A stretch of 64,000 bases of DNA from Adlercreutzia hattorii (GTDB lineage: Bacteria; Actinomycetota; Coriobacteriia; Coriobacteriales; Eggerthellaceae): contig NZ_AP022829.1 in NCBI RefSeq assembly GCF_011405655.1, positions 124,001 to 188,000 on the forward strand, read 5' to 3'. The first letter of the stretch is position 1. Each line of letters begins with the position of its first letter. The translations under genes and the position numbers were made by a program. Shown in pieces: positions 25,405 through 36,089 of the stretch. Under the pieces are notes generated by a model. It was given only the letters and a program-made list of their open reading frames with translations, was not told where the DNA came from and did not search any database.

Positions 25405-27726
25405 TTAAGCGTTCATCGAATCGGTTGCGGTTTGCTCGTTCTTTTTGCGGCGACGCATCCACCAGTAGATGCCAAGGCCGGCGACCACGAGAACGATAGC
25501 GCCCGTGGCTACGACCAGCGCCATGCCCGAGCCGGAGGTCGCCACGTCCTGGGCGAGGCCGGAGTACAGCGGGTTCTCGTCGTCGACGATAGCGCGCTCA
25601 GTACCGGTGTCCTGGCCGCCAAGCGTCGCCAGCGGATTGTCATCGTCGTTGATGACCGCGGCGGCATCGCCTGTGCCCACACCGGCATCAACCGTTGCCG
25701 GCGCCGTAGCATCGGCAGCGGCTCCTTCCGCAGCGGGGGCGGCAGCAACCGGAGCGGCCGTCATCACTGTGGTGCCCGGCACCGTCACCACGCGCTCGGT
25801 GTCGACGATCTGCGTGCGGCGAATAGTGATCTGCGCGCTGAGCTCGTCGTTCACATCGCGGTAGTAAATGGTGTAGGTACGCGCCGGTGAGAAGTAGGCA
25901 TGGCGGATGGCCGTTTCCTGACCCGCCAGACGCACGTAGGTGTCATCGCCGAGCGCGAACTGCTCCTCGCCGAGGATGTTCACGAAGTCGTTCGTTTCGG
26001 GATCGATGGTGATGGTCTCACTGCGGAGAATCTGGCTGTTGGCGATGTTCATGTACTGCACGGTGATGTCGTAGGTATCGCCCGGCGTGTAGTCCTCCGG
26101 CACGTAGTAGACGTACTGGAGCACGTCGGTGCCCTTTTCCAGATCTTCCCACGCGTAGGTGATGGGCTCCATATTGCCAGACCACGGCACCAGACCGTTC
26201 TTCGGGGCCGGGGTGTAGGTGGCCGTCTGCTCCGGGGTGACTTCGTAGTGGATCTTATCGATAAGAGCACCCGTCTCACCGTTGATTTCCATCACGGTGA
26301 GGTTGACCTTCTTCGTAGTGGCCTGCGAGACGTACTTCGCCGTTACCGTGCGGCCGGCCGGATACTCGCCCGCTTCGAAGGCGACGACGGGATTGCCCTG
26401 CTGGGTCTCCGCCGAGCGGGCCCCAATGGCCACATTGTCGTCCGTCGCATTGGTCTCGATGGTCCAAGAATCCAGCGTGTAGTAGTTGACGCCCCACTGT
26501 CCCTTGTCGCGGTCGGTGGTAGGCGCATCCGCTGCATTCGTGACAGCGCTCATCGAAAAGGAGTTCGGCAGGGTGTATTGGTAGCCCTTGCCCTTCACAT
26601 CTACGCTGTCGGTCCACAACGTATTGCCGTTATCGTCCACATAGTTAATGGTGACCTGATAGGCGCCGGCTTCGGTGTTCTTCACTTCCATAACGCGAAT
26701 CTGCTTCGTGGCCTGCTCGGGCGTCAGCATGATGGTGGAGCCGGTGAGACGCTGGATGACGCGATAATAATGCGTGGTCTCCTGGCCGGCCTCATCGGTA
26801 GTCGTCTTGAAGAAAGACTTCTTGATAGCAACCTCTTTGCCTTCGCCGAGGTTTTCCACGATTTCCGTTTCGATGATGTTGCCATCGACATCGACGTACT
26901 TGACGGCGCCGGAGATGGCGGCAGCGTCAACTTGCTCGTAGGTGACGACGAGGCGCTGGCCATGAGTGGTGTCAGCGGCCTGCACCTCGGCTTTGGGCTC
27001 GCCATCCTTGGTGGTTTCCGCGCTTTGGAAGACAATGGGGATGTCGCCCGTGAGGTTCTTATAGTAGCTGGCACCAGCGCCGACCGTTTCCGCGAACTTG
27101 TCGTTTTTGGGATCGATCGTGCGAATGCCGAGCACCTTCCACTCATCCTCATTCGGCACGGCGGGGTCGTTGACAAGCTTCGCGTAGATGGGGCAAATAG
27201 TGCCCGCGTACAACGGGTCACCGCCGCGCTTCGCGTCGAACACTTTCACGGTATAGGCAGGGAAATTGTTCGGGTCGCCAAACACGTCATGCAACGATTG
27301 CGGCACCGAGGCTGGGGCCTCGGCATCCTGAGCCGCCGGAGCCGGCTGTGCAATCTTCAGCGCGACAATTTGGGCGATGCGAGAGGAGTTGGCATCGCCA
27401 GCGTAGTCGGGCGCGGAAGTGTCGGCATCCTTTGCCTCGGGATCGGTATCCTGCGTCTCGGGAATAGCGTAGGCGAAACGCGGCGCGATGGTTTTGCCGT
27501 CTTTCTCAACCTCTATATAGATGGTCTTCCCCGCGCCGTTTTCCACGCGGAAGAGATCCCACATACCATCTTCAGCTGTGGGGGTCATGAAATCGATGCC
27601 GTGAATTTCGCCGCTCTTGACCGGGTCGACTACAGGAGCGGCAGGAGCTTCTGCCGCATCACCATTCGAAGGGTCATCGGCAAAGGCCTGGGCAACGAAA
27701 GAAAGACTCGCTGCCGGAAAAGCCAA
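25405..27726 (-). CDS. Surface protein with MucBP-like repeats; start displaced by a G-run
   Basis: Open from a TTG at 27726 (773 residues), but that start cuts the signal peptide in half. Reading further upstream in frame gives EKRIFGRSLLAFTLAATLAF, then PAASLSFVAQAFADD: a complete signal peptide with no start codon of its own. The natural ATG (27793) with TGAGGA before it is one base out of frame because of a run of seven Gs. The mature part has MucBP-like units (VTINYVDDNGNTLWTDSV, VKYVDVDGNIIETEIV), a Val/Ala/Pro linker, a C-terminal helix (MALVVATGAIVLVVAGLGIY) and MRRRKKN, without LPXTG. It lies 15 bp upstream of the LAQTG gene and is surely co-transcribed. Confidence 0.75.
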   Translation of the reverse strand: MAFPAASLSFVAQAFADDPSNGDAAEAPAAPVVDPVKSGEIHGIDFMTPTAEDGMWDLFRVENGAGKTIYIEVEKDGKTIAPRFAYAIPETQDTDPEAKDADTSAPDYAGDANSSRIAQIVALKIAQPAPAAQDAEAPASVPQSLHDVFGDPNNFPAYTVKVFDAKRGGDPLYAGTICPIYAKLVNDPAVPNEDEWKVLGIRTIDPKNDKFAETVGAGASYYKNLTGDIPIVFQSAETTKDGEPKAEVQAADTTHGQRLVVTYEQVDAAAISGAVKYVDVDGNIIETEIVENLGEGKEVAIKKSFFKTTTDEAGQETTHYYRVIQRLTGSTIMLTPEQATKQIRVMEVKNTEAGAYQVTINYVDDNGNTLWTDSVDVKGKGYQYTLPNSFSMSAVTNAADAPTTDRDKGQWGVNYYTLDSWTIETNATDDNVAIGARSAETQQGNPVVAFEAGEYPAGRTVTAKYVSQATTKKVNLTVMEINGETGALIDKIHYEVTPEQTATYTPAPKNGLVPWSGNMEPITYAWEDLEKGTDVLQYVYYVPEDYTPGDTYDITVQYMNIANSQILRSETITIDPETNDFVNILGEEQFALGDDTYVRLAGQETAIRHAYFSPARTYTIYYRDVNDELSAQITIRRTQIVDTERVVTVPGTTVMTAAPVAAAPAAEGAAADATAPATVDAGVGTGDAAAVINDDDNPLATLGGQDTGTERAIVDDENPLYSGLAQDVATSGSGMALVVATGAIVLVVAGLGIYWWMRRRKKNEQTATDSMNA

Positions 27727-27784
27727 CGTAGCTGCAAGAGTAAAGGCTAGAAGGCTTCGGCCGAAAATTCTCTTTTCAGCGAGA

Positions 27785-27793
27785 CCCCCCCAT
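27785..27793 (-). promoter_or_regulatory. Start codon followed by G7 run: candidate phase-variation switch
   Basis: On the minus strand: TGAGGAAATCGGTC, then ATG whose G is the first of seven Gs. With seven Gs translation reads ATG GGG GGG TCT CGC TGA. With six it reads M-G-G-L-A-E-K-R and continues into the perfect signal peptide of the gene at 25405. The tract is at the classic position for slipped-strand ON/OFF switching. Confidence 0.6.
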
Positions 27794-28350
27794 GACCGAT
27801 TTCCTCATTTGTGTCTCCTCTGCTGCTCGCGATCGCCTCTGGTGCTATATGCACCTATACGCGCGCGAAGCGGGGGCTTCGGGCGCGTCGGCGATCCTCT
27901 TCTCCTCGTTGATTGCGAAGAGCCGCCTCTCTTCGTCAGCTGATTCGCAATCCTGCTCTCTTGCTTGCTATTTTAGACGGCTCATCAGGCTATTGTCTAC
28001 CCGTCAAATCATCTTTTAGCAAGCTAGCTCTCTGTCAATGCTAAGGATCACTTTATTGATCTGAGATTTTTTGTCTACTGCCAAAAATGACAACAAATGA
28101 GACAATTATGGCTTCTCTTCAAATTGCAAGGCTTTGACCTGGTGATTCTTCGCTATTTCACAGAGACCCCGAAAGAAGATGACTAGGTAAATGACAGGGT
28201 AATGACTATATTAAAACGCCCTGCAAGGAGTCAATCTGTGGCAAACAATAACTACTTTTCAACGAATGGCACTCAGCTAAGCGAGTGGCAATGCGTTAGG
28301 GATGACTCATGTCCCCTTCCTTGCTTCTACTTCCCTTAACAGGCAGCTAC
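27794..28350. other. Intergenic region with structured leader of the surface operon
   Basis: No gene is visible. On the minus strand, before the surface gene, GATTGCGAA/TTCGCAATC (9 bp) competes with an inner GAAGAG/CTCTTC stem (about 27908-27950), and a CGAAGC-CCCC-GCTTCG hairpin lies at about 27865-27880. A weak promoter candidate is TAGACA with TAAAAT 18 bp on (about 27970-28000). At about 28172-28205 three TGAC...GGTAA-like units recur at 12-bp spacing (ATGACTAGGTAA, ATGACAGGGTAA, TGACTATATTAA); the middle unit resembles 13891-13912. Confidence 0.4.
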
Positions 28351-28380
28351 AAAAAGACGAACACCCAAAGGTGTTCGTCT
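28351..28380 (-). terminator. Terminator downstream of tRNA-Ala
   Basis: An 11-bp perfect stem (AGACGAACACC / GGTGTTCGTCT, loop of 4), followed on the minus strand by TTTTTGTAG. It lies 10 bp beyond the tRNA-Ala CCA end. Confidence 0.85.
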
Positions 28381-28390
28381 GATTCGTTTA

Positions 28391-28466
28391 TGGTGGAGCA
28401 TAGGGGGATCGAACCCCTGACCTCAGGCTTGCAAAGCCCGCGCTCTCCCAGCTGAGCTAATGCCCC
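28391..28466 (-). tRNA. tRNA-Ala (anticodon TGC)
   Basis: 76 nt including an encoded CCA. Acceptor stem GGGGCAT/ATGCTCC, D-arm TAGCTCAGCTGGGAGAGC, anticodon loop CTTTGCAAG giving TGC, and T-arm with GGTTCGATCC. A full cloverleaf can be drawn. Confidence 0.95.
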
Positions 28467-28550
28467 ATGGCATGCACTAGCAGCCATCACTTTGCTCGTT
28501 CGGGGTTTCGACAGTTTAAGGAAAATCGGCCGATTCTGGCCCGAAATATA

Positions 28551-28594
28551 ATAAACGCTCCACCGGCTAACTCGGCTCACGGTGGAGCGTTTAT
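28551..28594 (-). terminator. Terminator between tRNA-Ile and tRNA-Ala
   Basis: A perfect 15-bp stem (ATAAACGCTCCACCG / CGGTGGAGCGTTTAT, loop of 14), then TTATATTTC on the minus strand. It lies 10 bp past the tRNA-Ile end, so the two tRNAs are probably separate transcription units. Confidence 0.75.
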
Positions 28595-28604
28595 CGCAAA
28601 GTAA

Positions 28605-28681
<77 letters not shown>

Positions 28682-29120
28682 TTGAAAAAGTGCTTGACTA
28701 TCTTAAGCCTGTTTCATAGATGAGGTCAAGGAAAATTTTTCCGATTTCCAAAACGTACACGACACGCCGCGAACGGCACGAGTAGTATCCTTTTAATCAG
28801 AATATGAATTATTTCACCTTCCGTGACAGTATCCTCCCTTTCGATGTGCGAAAAGCGACTTATACAGACATTCGAAACTCCAGGATGCAAGAATTTTGAC
28901 TTATACAGGCAAACCTACTCCTTGTTTTATTTCGGAAATGCCTGTATAAGTCGCTTTTCGCGTCCTGGACTCAATGTTTTTGTCACCGGAAGATGGGCTT
29001 AAGCGGTTAAACATTCCAAAAGTTTAAATAAGCTTGGTTCAATAATGAGACAATAGACATCAAACATAGAAAACTCAATCTGCAATCATGTTCTCATCGA
29101 ACTAGAGTAAAGGACAAAGC
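28682..29120. other. Intergenic region upstream of the DUF151 gene
   Basis: No gene is visible. The centre holds a large imperfect palindrome (28848-28961). The remainder is AT-rich and must contain the tRNA-Ile promoter on one side and the DUF151 promoter on the other; I see no hexamers good enough to call. Confidence 0.5.
28848..28961. repeat. 25-bp inverted repeats with a third internal copy
   Basis: The left arm (28848-28872, starting GCGAAAAGCGACTTATACAG) and right arm (28937-28961) are inverted and differ at one base. A third GACTTATACAGGCA copy lies between them (about 28897-28910) in the left-arm orientation. It could be a MITE-like unit, an operator with three sites, or a long hairpin. 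Confidence 0.8.
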
Positions 29121-29633
29121 ATGGTTCCGTTGAAAGTGTTGACATTGGTGGTGGCGGGGCAGAACCAGCCGTCCGTGCTGGTGCTGCAACCCGTAGAGGA
29201 GACACCAGCGGGGAAGGCGCGCATTGTGCCCATTTGGATTGGCCCCACCGAGGCGGCACAAATCGGGATGGCACTGGAGCATGTGAAGTTCGCGCGGCCC
29301 ATGACCCATGACCTCATGCTAGATGCGCTCACCAATTTGGATGCGCGCGTCGATTCCATGGTGATTTACGGATCGAAGGGGCAGATGTTCTTCGCGCACC
29401 TGGTTCTTTCCCAGGGAGGACGACTCATCACCTTAGACGCCCGGCCGAGCGACGCCATTGCCCTGGCGCTTCGGCAAGATGCGCCGCTCTATATTGAAGA
29501 GACGGTACTTGACGCTTCTTCGTTCCCGTTTCTCTTCAAGGGTGAGAAGCAGACGGAAGAGGAACTGGCGGCGTTCAAGACATTTCTCGACCATATATCC
29601 CCCGAGGATTTCGGAGATATCGAACAGCTTTAG
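29121..29633 (+). CDS. DUF151 bifunctional nuclease-like protein
   Basis: 170 residues. The whole length matches the DUF151 (BFN) family: VLVLQPVEETPAGKARIVPI with WIGPTEA next, then TLDARPSDAIALALRQDAPLYI with its hallmark ARPSDAxALA loop, and a C-terminal FKTFLDHISPEDF helix. Plant and archaeal relatives have nuclease activity and bacterial ones are often found with growth or repair genes; the role here is unknown. The ATG follows AAAGGA only loosely (GTAAAGGACAAAGC). The toxin-like peptide gene follows at 29714. Confidence 0.85.
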   Translation: MVPLKVLTLVVAGQNQPSVLVLQPVEETPAGKARIVPIWIGPTEAAQIGMALEHVKFARPMTHDLMLDALTNLDARVDSMVIYGSKGQMFFAHLVLSQGGRLITLDARPSDAIALALRQDAPLYIEETVLDASSFPFLFKGEKQTEEELAAFKTFLDHISPEDFGDIEQL

Positions 29634-29713
29634 TTTTCTTTCTTCTGTGATAATATAACTGAACCAGCAAAGTCCGTGTGCGGGCGGGGCCTACTACAAA
29701 GGAGGTTTCGCCT

Positions 29714-29827
29714 ATGAATGAATTCCTGATTGCTTTGGCCGCCATGGCCAACGTGGTGACAGCTTTGCTATCACTGTGGCGGGAGTATAAGCACCAACGG
29801 ATGGAGAGGATAGACAAGAGGGACTAG
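29714..29827 (+). CDS. 37-residue membrane peptide, candidate type I toxin
   Basis: MNEFLIALAAMANVVTALLS then LWREYKHQRMERIDKRD: one N-terminal membrane helix and a basic, charged tail, the usual architecture of type I toxins (Fst, TxpA, Ldr). AAAGGAGG precedes the ATG at ideal spacing and the upstream TGTGATAAT looks like an extended -10. The stop codon lies inside a 10-bp hairpin. A minus-strand TATAAT at about 29906 could start an antisense RNA running back through this hairpin. No homology was recognised, so toxin status rests on architecture only. Confidence 0.5.
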   Translation: MNEFLIALAAMANVVTALLSLWREYKHQRMERIDKRD

Positions 29828-29843
29828 CAGCAACTAGTCCCTC
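29818..29843. terminator. Convergent hairpin at the end of the small-peptide gene
   Basis: A perfect 10-bp stem (GAGGGACTAG / CTAGTCCCTC, loop CAGCAA). The peptide's TAG stop is the last part of the left arm. T-runs are weak on both strands (AAGTTGTT plus, TTGTCT minus). It could end both the sense RNA and a converging antisense RNA. Confidence 0.5.
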
Positions 29844-29932
29844 AAGTTGTTAACCCGCTCCGCCCGCTCAACCGTTAACCAAACGACGGGCTTTGCTGGT
29901 GTTTCTATTATAGCACGTTTTCTAACGTTTTG

Positions 29933-32773
29933 CTACTCTTCCGTCGCTTCTCCCTCGTCGCCCAGATCGTCGTCGAGGTCGTCGAGGTCGTCGATGGCGA
30001 GAGTGCCTTCCTCACTCTCTTCCTCGAGCAGACCCATCTGGTTCTCATCGGCGGGAGCCGCCTTCTTGGTCTTCTTCTTGCCGGTGGAGGCGATGGCCAC
30101 CGCGCACACCTTGTCCTTGTCGGCGACGTTCATCACCTTCACGCCCTGGGTGGAACGGCCGAGCTCGGAGATGCCCTTCACCGGGGTGCGCACAATGACG
30201 CCGTCCTCGGAGACAATCATGATCTCGTCATCGGCGCCGACGATCTTCATGACCGACAGCAGGCCCTTCTTGTGGGTCATCGTAATGGTGTAGACGCCCT
30301 GGCCGCCGCGATGATGCTCGGGGTATTCCTCGATCTTCGTGCGCTTGCCGTAGCCCTTTTCGGTGATGACGAACAGGTCAGTGCCGGGCTTGGCAATTTC
30401 CATGCCGAGCACGTGAGCGTCGGCGGGCACGTTCATGCCGCGCACGCCCATGGTGCCGCGGCCCATGGCGCGGGCCTCCGACTCATCCCACAGAATGGCC
30501 TTGCCGGCGCTGGACACCATGATGACCTTCTCGCCCTTGGCCACGCGCTTCACGGAAATGAGCTCGTCGCCGTCCTTCAGGTTGATGGCGATGAGGCCGT
30601 CGCGGCGCGTACGGTCGTACTGGTCCATGGAGGTCTTCTTCACGTTGCCCTGAGCCGTGGCGAACATGAGGAACTCCTCGGCCGGGAAGTCCTTCGTGGC
30701 GATGACGGCCGAGATGGACTCGCCCTTCTCCAGCGGCAGCAGGTTCACGATGGCCGTGCCGCGGGCATGGCGGCCGGCCTCGGGGATCTCGTACACCTTC
30801 AGGCGGTAAACCTTGCCCTTGGTGGAGAAGAACAGCATGTAGGAGTGCGTGGAAGCTACGAACAGGTGCTCCACGAAGTCGGCGTCTTTCAAGTTCACGC
30901 CCTGCATGCCCTTGCCGCCGCGCTTCTGCTGGCGGTAGGTGCTCACGGGCAGGCGCTTGATGTAGCCGGCCTTGGTCATGGTGACGACCATGTTCTCCTC
31001 GGCAATGAGGTCTTCCACCTCGATATCCTTGGCCTCGCCGGTCAGGCGGGTGCGGCGCGGGGTGTTGTACTTCTTCTTGATCTCCTGCAACTCTTCCTTG
31101 ATGACCTGCTTCAACAGGTTCTCGTCGGCAAGGATCTGCTTGTAGTAGGCGATCTTCTCACGCAGCTCGGCCAGCTCTTCCTCGATCTTGGTGCGCTCCA
31201 GACCGGTCAGACGGCGCAGGCGCATTTCCAGGATGGCGTTGGTCTGCTTCTCGGAAAGGCCGAAGCGCTCGGTGAGGCGCGCGGCGGCTTCCTTGTCCGT
31301 CTCGGAGGAGCGGATGATGTGGATGACCTCGTCGATGTTATCGAGCGCAATGATATAGCCTTCGAGGATGTGCTCGCGCTCCTCGGCCTTGGCCAGCTCG
31401 TAGCGGGTGCGACGGGTGACGACGTCTTTCTGGTGCTCGATGTAGTAGAAGAGAATTTCCTTCAGCGAGAGCACGCGCGGGGTGCCGTTCACCAGGGCCA
31501 GCATATTGCAGCCGAAGCCCACCTGCAGCTGGGTGTGCTTGAACAGCTTGTTCAGCACCACCTGCGGGATGGCGTTGGACTTCAGATCGATGATGATGTC
31601 GATGCCCTTGCGGTCGGCGGCGTCGTGGATGTTGCTGATTTCGGGCAGCTTCTTGTCGCGCACCAGCTCGCCGAGCTTCTCCAGCAGGCGCTTGCGGTTC
31701 ACCTGGTAGGGAATTTCCTTCACCACAATGGAGGCACGGCCGTTCTTCTTTTCCTCGATCTCGCATTTCGCGCGGATGGTGAGGTTGCCGTGGCCGGTCT
31801 CGTAGGCGTCCAGAATGCCCTTCTTGCCCATGACGAGGCCGCCCGTGGGGAAGTCGGGGCCGGGCATGGCGGTGAGCAGGTCCTCCGTCGTGCAATCCGG
31901 GTTATCGATCATGAGGCAGGTGGCGTCGATGGCCTCGCCCAGGTTGTGGGGCGGGATGTTGGTGGCCATGCCGACGGCGATGCCGTTCGAGCCGTTGACC
32001 AACAGGTTCGGGAAGCGCGACGGCAGCACCGTAGGCTCCTGCAGCGACTCGTCGTAGTTGGGCTGGAAGTCGACCGTCTCCTTGTCCAGGTCGCGCAGAA
32101 GTTCCATAGCCGGCTTGTCGAGGCGCGCCTCGGTGTAACGCATGGCAGCGGCGGAGTCGCCGTCGATGGAGCCGAAGTTGCCGTGGCCGTCGATGAGAGG
32201 CAGGCGCAGGCTGAAGGGCTGGGCCAGGCGCACCATGGTGTCGTACACGGCGGAGTCGCCATGGGGATGGTACTTGCCGATCACGTCGCCGACGGTACGG
32301 GCTGACTTCATGTGCGGCTTGTTCGGCGTGTAGCCGGACTCGTTCATGGCGTACAGGATGCGGCGATGCACCGGCTTCAAGCCGTCGCGCACATCGGGCA
32401 GGGCACGGGAGACAATGACGGACATGGAATACTCGAGGAAGGAGGTCTGCATCTCCTTGCCGAGAAACGCGGCGCGCACGATGGTGCCCTCGCCGCCGTT
32501 GGCGCCCTCGATGATGGAGCCGTGGGGATTGGGCATGTCCACCATCAACGAGCGGGCTCGCTCTTCCTCGGAGATGAAGCCGGGTTCGTTGCCATCCTCG
32601 TCGGCGTCTTCCACGTCTTCTTCTTCATCGAGGGTGGAGCTGGCACTGGCGAGTTCCGCGTCGTCGTCGCCCTCATCGTCGGTGTTCACTTCCTCGGCCA
32701 GGTACAGGGCGTCCTCCTCGGCGGCCTCTACCTCGTCGCGGTCGTCGTCGAATTCGTCAAAGTTATCAGCCAT
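29933..32773 (-). CDS. gyrA: DNA gyrase subunit A
   Basis: 946 residues. The breakage-reunion domain has the catalytic Tyr213 ([11 protein letters not shown]), the [16 protein letters not shown] with the sensitive Ser174 and Asp178, and the IGKYHPHG and [11 protein letters not shown] motifs. C-terminal beta-pinwheel blades include the GyrA box QKRGGKG. Unusual: about 85 extra residues precede the usual start, mostly Asp/Glu ([19 protein letters not shown] and [14 protein letters not shown]), and the C-terminal tail is also acidic. It pairs with GyrB (32783) to introduce negative supercoils. The short gap to gyrB shows co-transcription. Confidence 0.97.
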   Translation of the reverse strand: MADNFDEFDDDRDEVEAAEEDALYLAEEVNTDDEGDDDAELASASSTLDEEEDVEDADEDGNEPGFISEEERARSLMVDMPNPHGSIIEGANGGEGTIVRAAFLGKEMQTSFLEYSMSVIVSRALPDVRDGLKPVHRRILYAMNESGYTPNKPHMKSARTVGDVIGKYHPHGDSAVYDTMVRLAQPFSLRLPLIDGHGNFGSIDGDSAAAMRYTEARLDKPAMELLRDLDKETVDFQPNYDESLQEPTVLPSRFPNLLVNGSNGIAVGMATNIPPHNLGEAIDATCLMIDNPDCTTEDLLTAMPGPDFPTGGLVMGKKGILDAYETGHGNLTIRAKCEIEEKKNGRASIVVKEIPYQVNRKRLLEKLGELVRDKKLPEISNIHDAADRKGIDIIIDLKSNAIPQVVLNKLFKHTQLQVGFGCNMLALVNGTPRVLSLKEILFYYIEHQKDVVTRRTRYELAKAEEREHILEGYIIALDNIDEVIHIIRSSETDKEAAARLTERFGLSEKQTNAILEMRLRRLTGLERTKIEEELAELREKIAYYKQILADENLLKQVIKEELQEIKKKYNTPRRTRLTGEAKDIEVEDLIAEENMVVTMTKAGYIKRLPVSTYRQQKRGGKGMQGVNLKDADFVEHLFVASTHSYMLFFSTKGKVYRLKVYEIPEAGRHARGTAIVNLLPLEKGESISAVIATKDFPAEEFLMFATAQGNVKKTSMDQYDRTRRDGLIAINLKDGDELISVKRVAKGEKVIMVSSAGKAILWDESEARAMGRGTMGVRGMNVPADAHVLGMEIAKPGTDLFVITEKGYGKRTKIEEYPEHHRGGQGVYTITMTHKKGLLSVMKIVGADDEIMIVSEDGVIVRTPVKGISELGRSTQGVKVMNVADKDKVCAVAIASTGKKKTKKAAPADENQMGLLEEESEEGTLAIDDLDDLDDDLGDEGEATEE

Positions 32774-32782
32774 TTAGCTCTC

Positions 32783-34820
<2,038 letters not shown>

Positions 34821-34982
34821 AAGTCGCGGAATGGGGCTATTTTAAGGCTGTTTGAGGGCCTATATTGCGGTTCGGTGAAGACTTTGCCAGGAATTGTGGA
34901 AAACAGGGCTTAAATCAAGCGAGAAATGCACGGAGTTAATACTTTGGGGACTCAAATGGGGCAATCCTGCGGTTTTGGCGGT

Positions 34983-36089
34983 TCACACCAACGGCAAGTG
35001 GATAACATTGCTCTTGTTCAACATGGTCTCATTGAAGTAATCGATGTTCGCTGTGGTGATAAAGGTCTGACTACCGCCTTCCATAGCGGTTACCAGCGCA
35101 TCGCGTCGTCGGCCGTCCAGCTCGCTCATCACATCGTCAAGAAGGAGCACCGGCTTCTGGTCGATGATCTCCTCGATGACGGCCGCTTCAGCCAGTTTAT
35201 ACGAGAGAACAATAGAGCGCTGCTGTCCCTGACTTCCGTAGATTGAGGCGTTTTCCCCATCGAGAGTGAATACGATTTCATCGCTATGAGGTCCCACCAC
35301 TGCCCGGCCGCGCCCCCGCTCTTCCTCCGCGCGCTCATGAAGCGCGCGGGCCAACGCCTCGCGGGCTTCGTCGCGGGTAAGGGGCTCAACTGTTTCCTCT
35401 GGCGCTCCTTTTCCCCACGAGGGAACATAGACGGCGTTCAAACAATCGCGTCCTTGAGAAATCTCCTGGTACTTTGCAGTCAGATGAGGGAGCAGCCGCT
35501 CAAACAACGCGATGCGATAGATCGTGAGCTGAGCTCCCACCGTGACGATCATCTCATTGATGGCCTCCACAAGAGCGTCATCGGCCTCCTCTTTGAGAAG
35601 GCGATTCTTGTGGCGAATCACCTTCTCGTAATCACGCCGTACCGTGTAGTAGCTTTTATTTACCTGAGCACCCAAGGTGTCCAACGATGACCGCCGCCCG
35701 CTGTTCGGCCCTTTTACCAAATCGAGATCATCAGGCGTAAAAACGACCGAGGGAATGAGTCCTTTCAAATCGATCGGCCGTTTCGCCTTCCCATTGAGCC
35801 GATACTTACGCGTACGACCATCAAGCGTGAGGTCGATATCAAGGCGCCGATTGCCATCAGTTGCCTGCATGGACACGCGACTATGCTCCTCGCCGTGGCG
35901 AATCAGCTGATCAGCCGTACCATGTCGGAACGACGTGAGCGCCGTAAGCAGCTGGATGGCCTCGATGAGGTTCGTTTTGCCAACAGCGTTCTCCCCCACA
36001 AGTACGGTGATGTCCCCAAGCTCGTTTAGAGCCGCATCCTCGTAGTTGCGAAAATTCCGCAAAGAGAGGCTTTCAATACGCAGGGTCAT
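34983..36089 (-). CDS. recF: DNA replication and repair protein RecF
   Basis: 368 residues: SMC-like ABC ATPase with Walker A GENAVGKTN (the usual GxNGxGKT has Ala for Gly here), the RecF motif LRNFRNYEDAAL, VVFTPDDLDLVKGPNSGRR, the signature YGSQGQQRSIVLSYKLAE and Walker B PVLLLDDVMSELDGRR. It loads RecA at single-strand gaps. Its ATG is immediately next to the dnaN stop, so translation is probably coupled. Confidence 0.95.
   Translation of the reverse strand: MTLRIESLSLRNFRNYEDAALNELGDITVLVGENAVGKTNLIEAIQLLTALTSFRHGTADQLIRHGEEHSRVSMQATDGNRRLDIDLTLDGRTRKYRLNGKAKRPIDLKGLIPSVVFTPDDLDLVKGPNSGRRSSLDTLGAQVNKSYYTVRRDYEKVIRHKNRLLKEEADDALVEAINEMIVTVGAQLTIYRIALFERLLPHLTAKYQEISQGRDCLNAVYVPSWGKGAPEETVEPLTRDEAREALARALHERAEEERGRGRAVVGPHSDEIVFTLDGENASIYGSQGQQRSIVLSYKLAEAAVIEEIIDQKPVLLLDDVMSELDGRRRDALVTAMEGGSQTFITTANIDYFNETMLNKSNVIHLPLV

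Larger units (their letters stand above)
29663..29900. repeat. 15-bp inverted repeats bounding the small-peptide locus
   Basis: ACCAGCAAAGTCCGT at 29663-29677 and its inverted counterpart (ACCAGCAAAGCCCGT on the minus strand) ending at 29885-29900 enclose the 37-codon gene and its hairpin. Both follow a TATAAT-like element by a few bases, so a plus-strand mRNA and a minus-strand RNA would begin with nearly the same leader. Confidence 0.7.

Noticed and set aside
20812-27750. Long plus-strand frames opposite the surface-protein genes (about 720 and 616 codons)
   Set aside because: Antisense shadows of GC-rich surface genes; composition is Val/Gly/Leu/His-biased and no start signals were seen.
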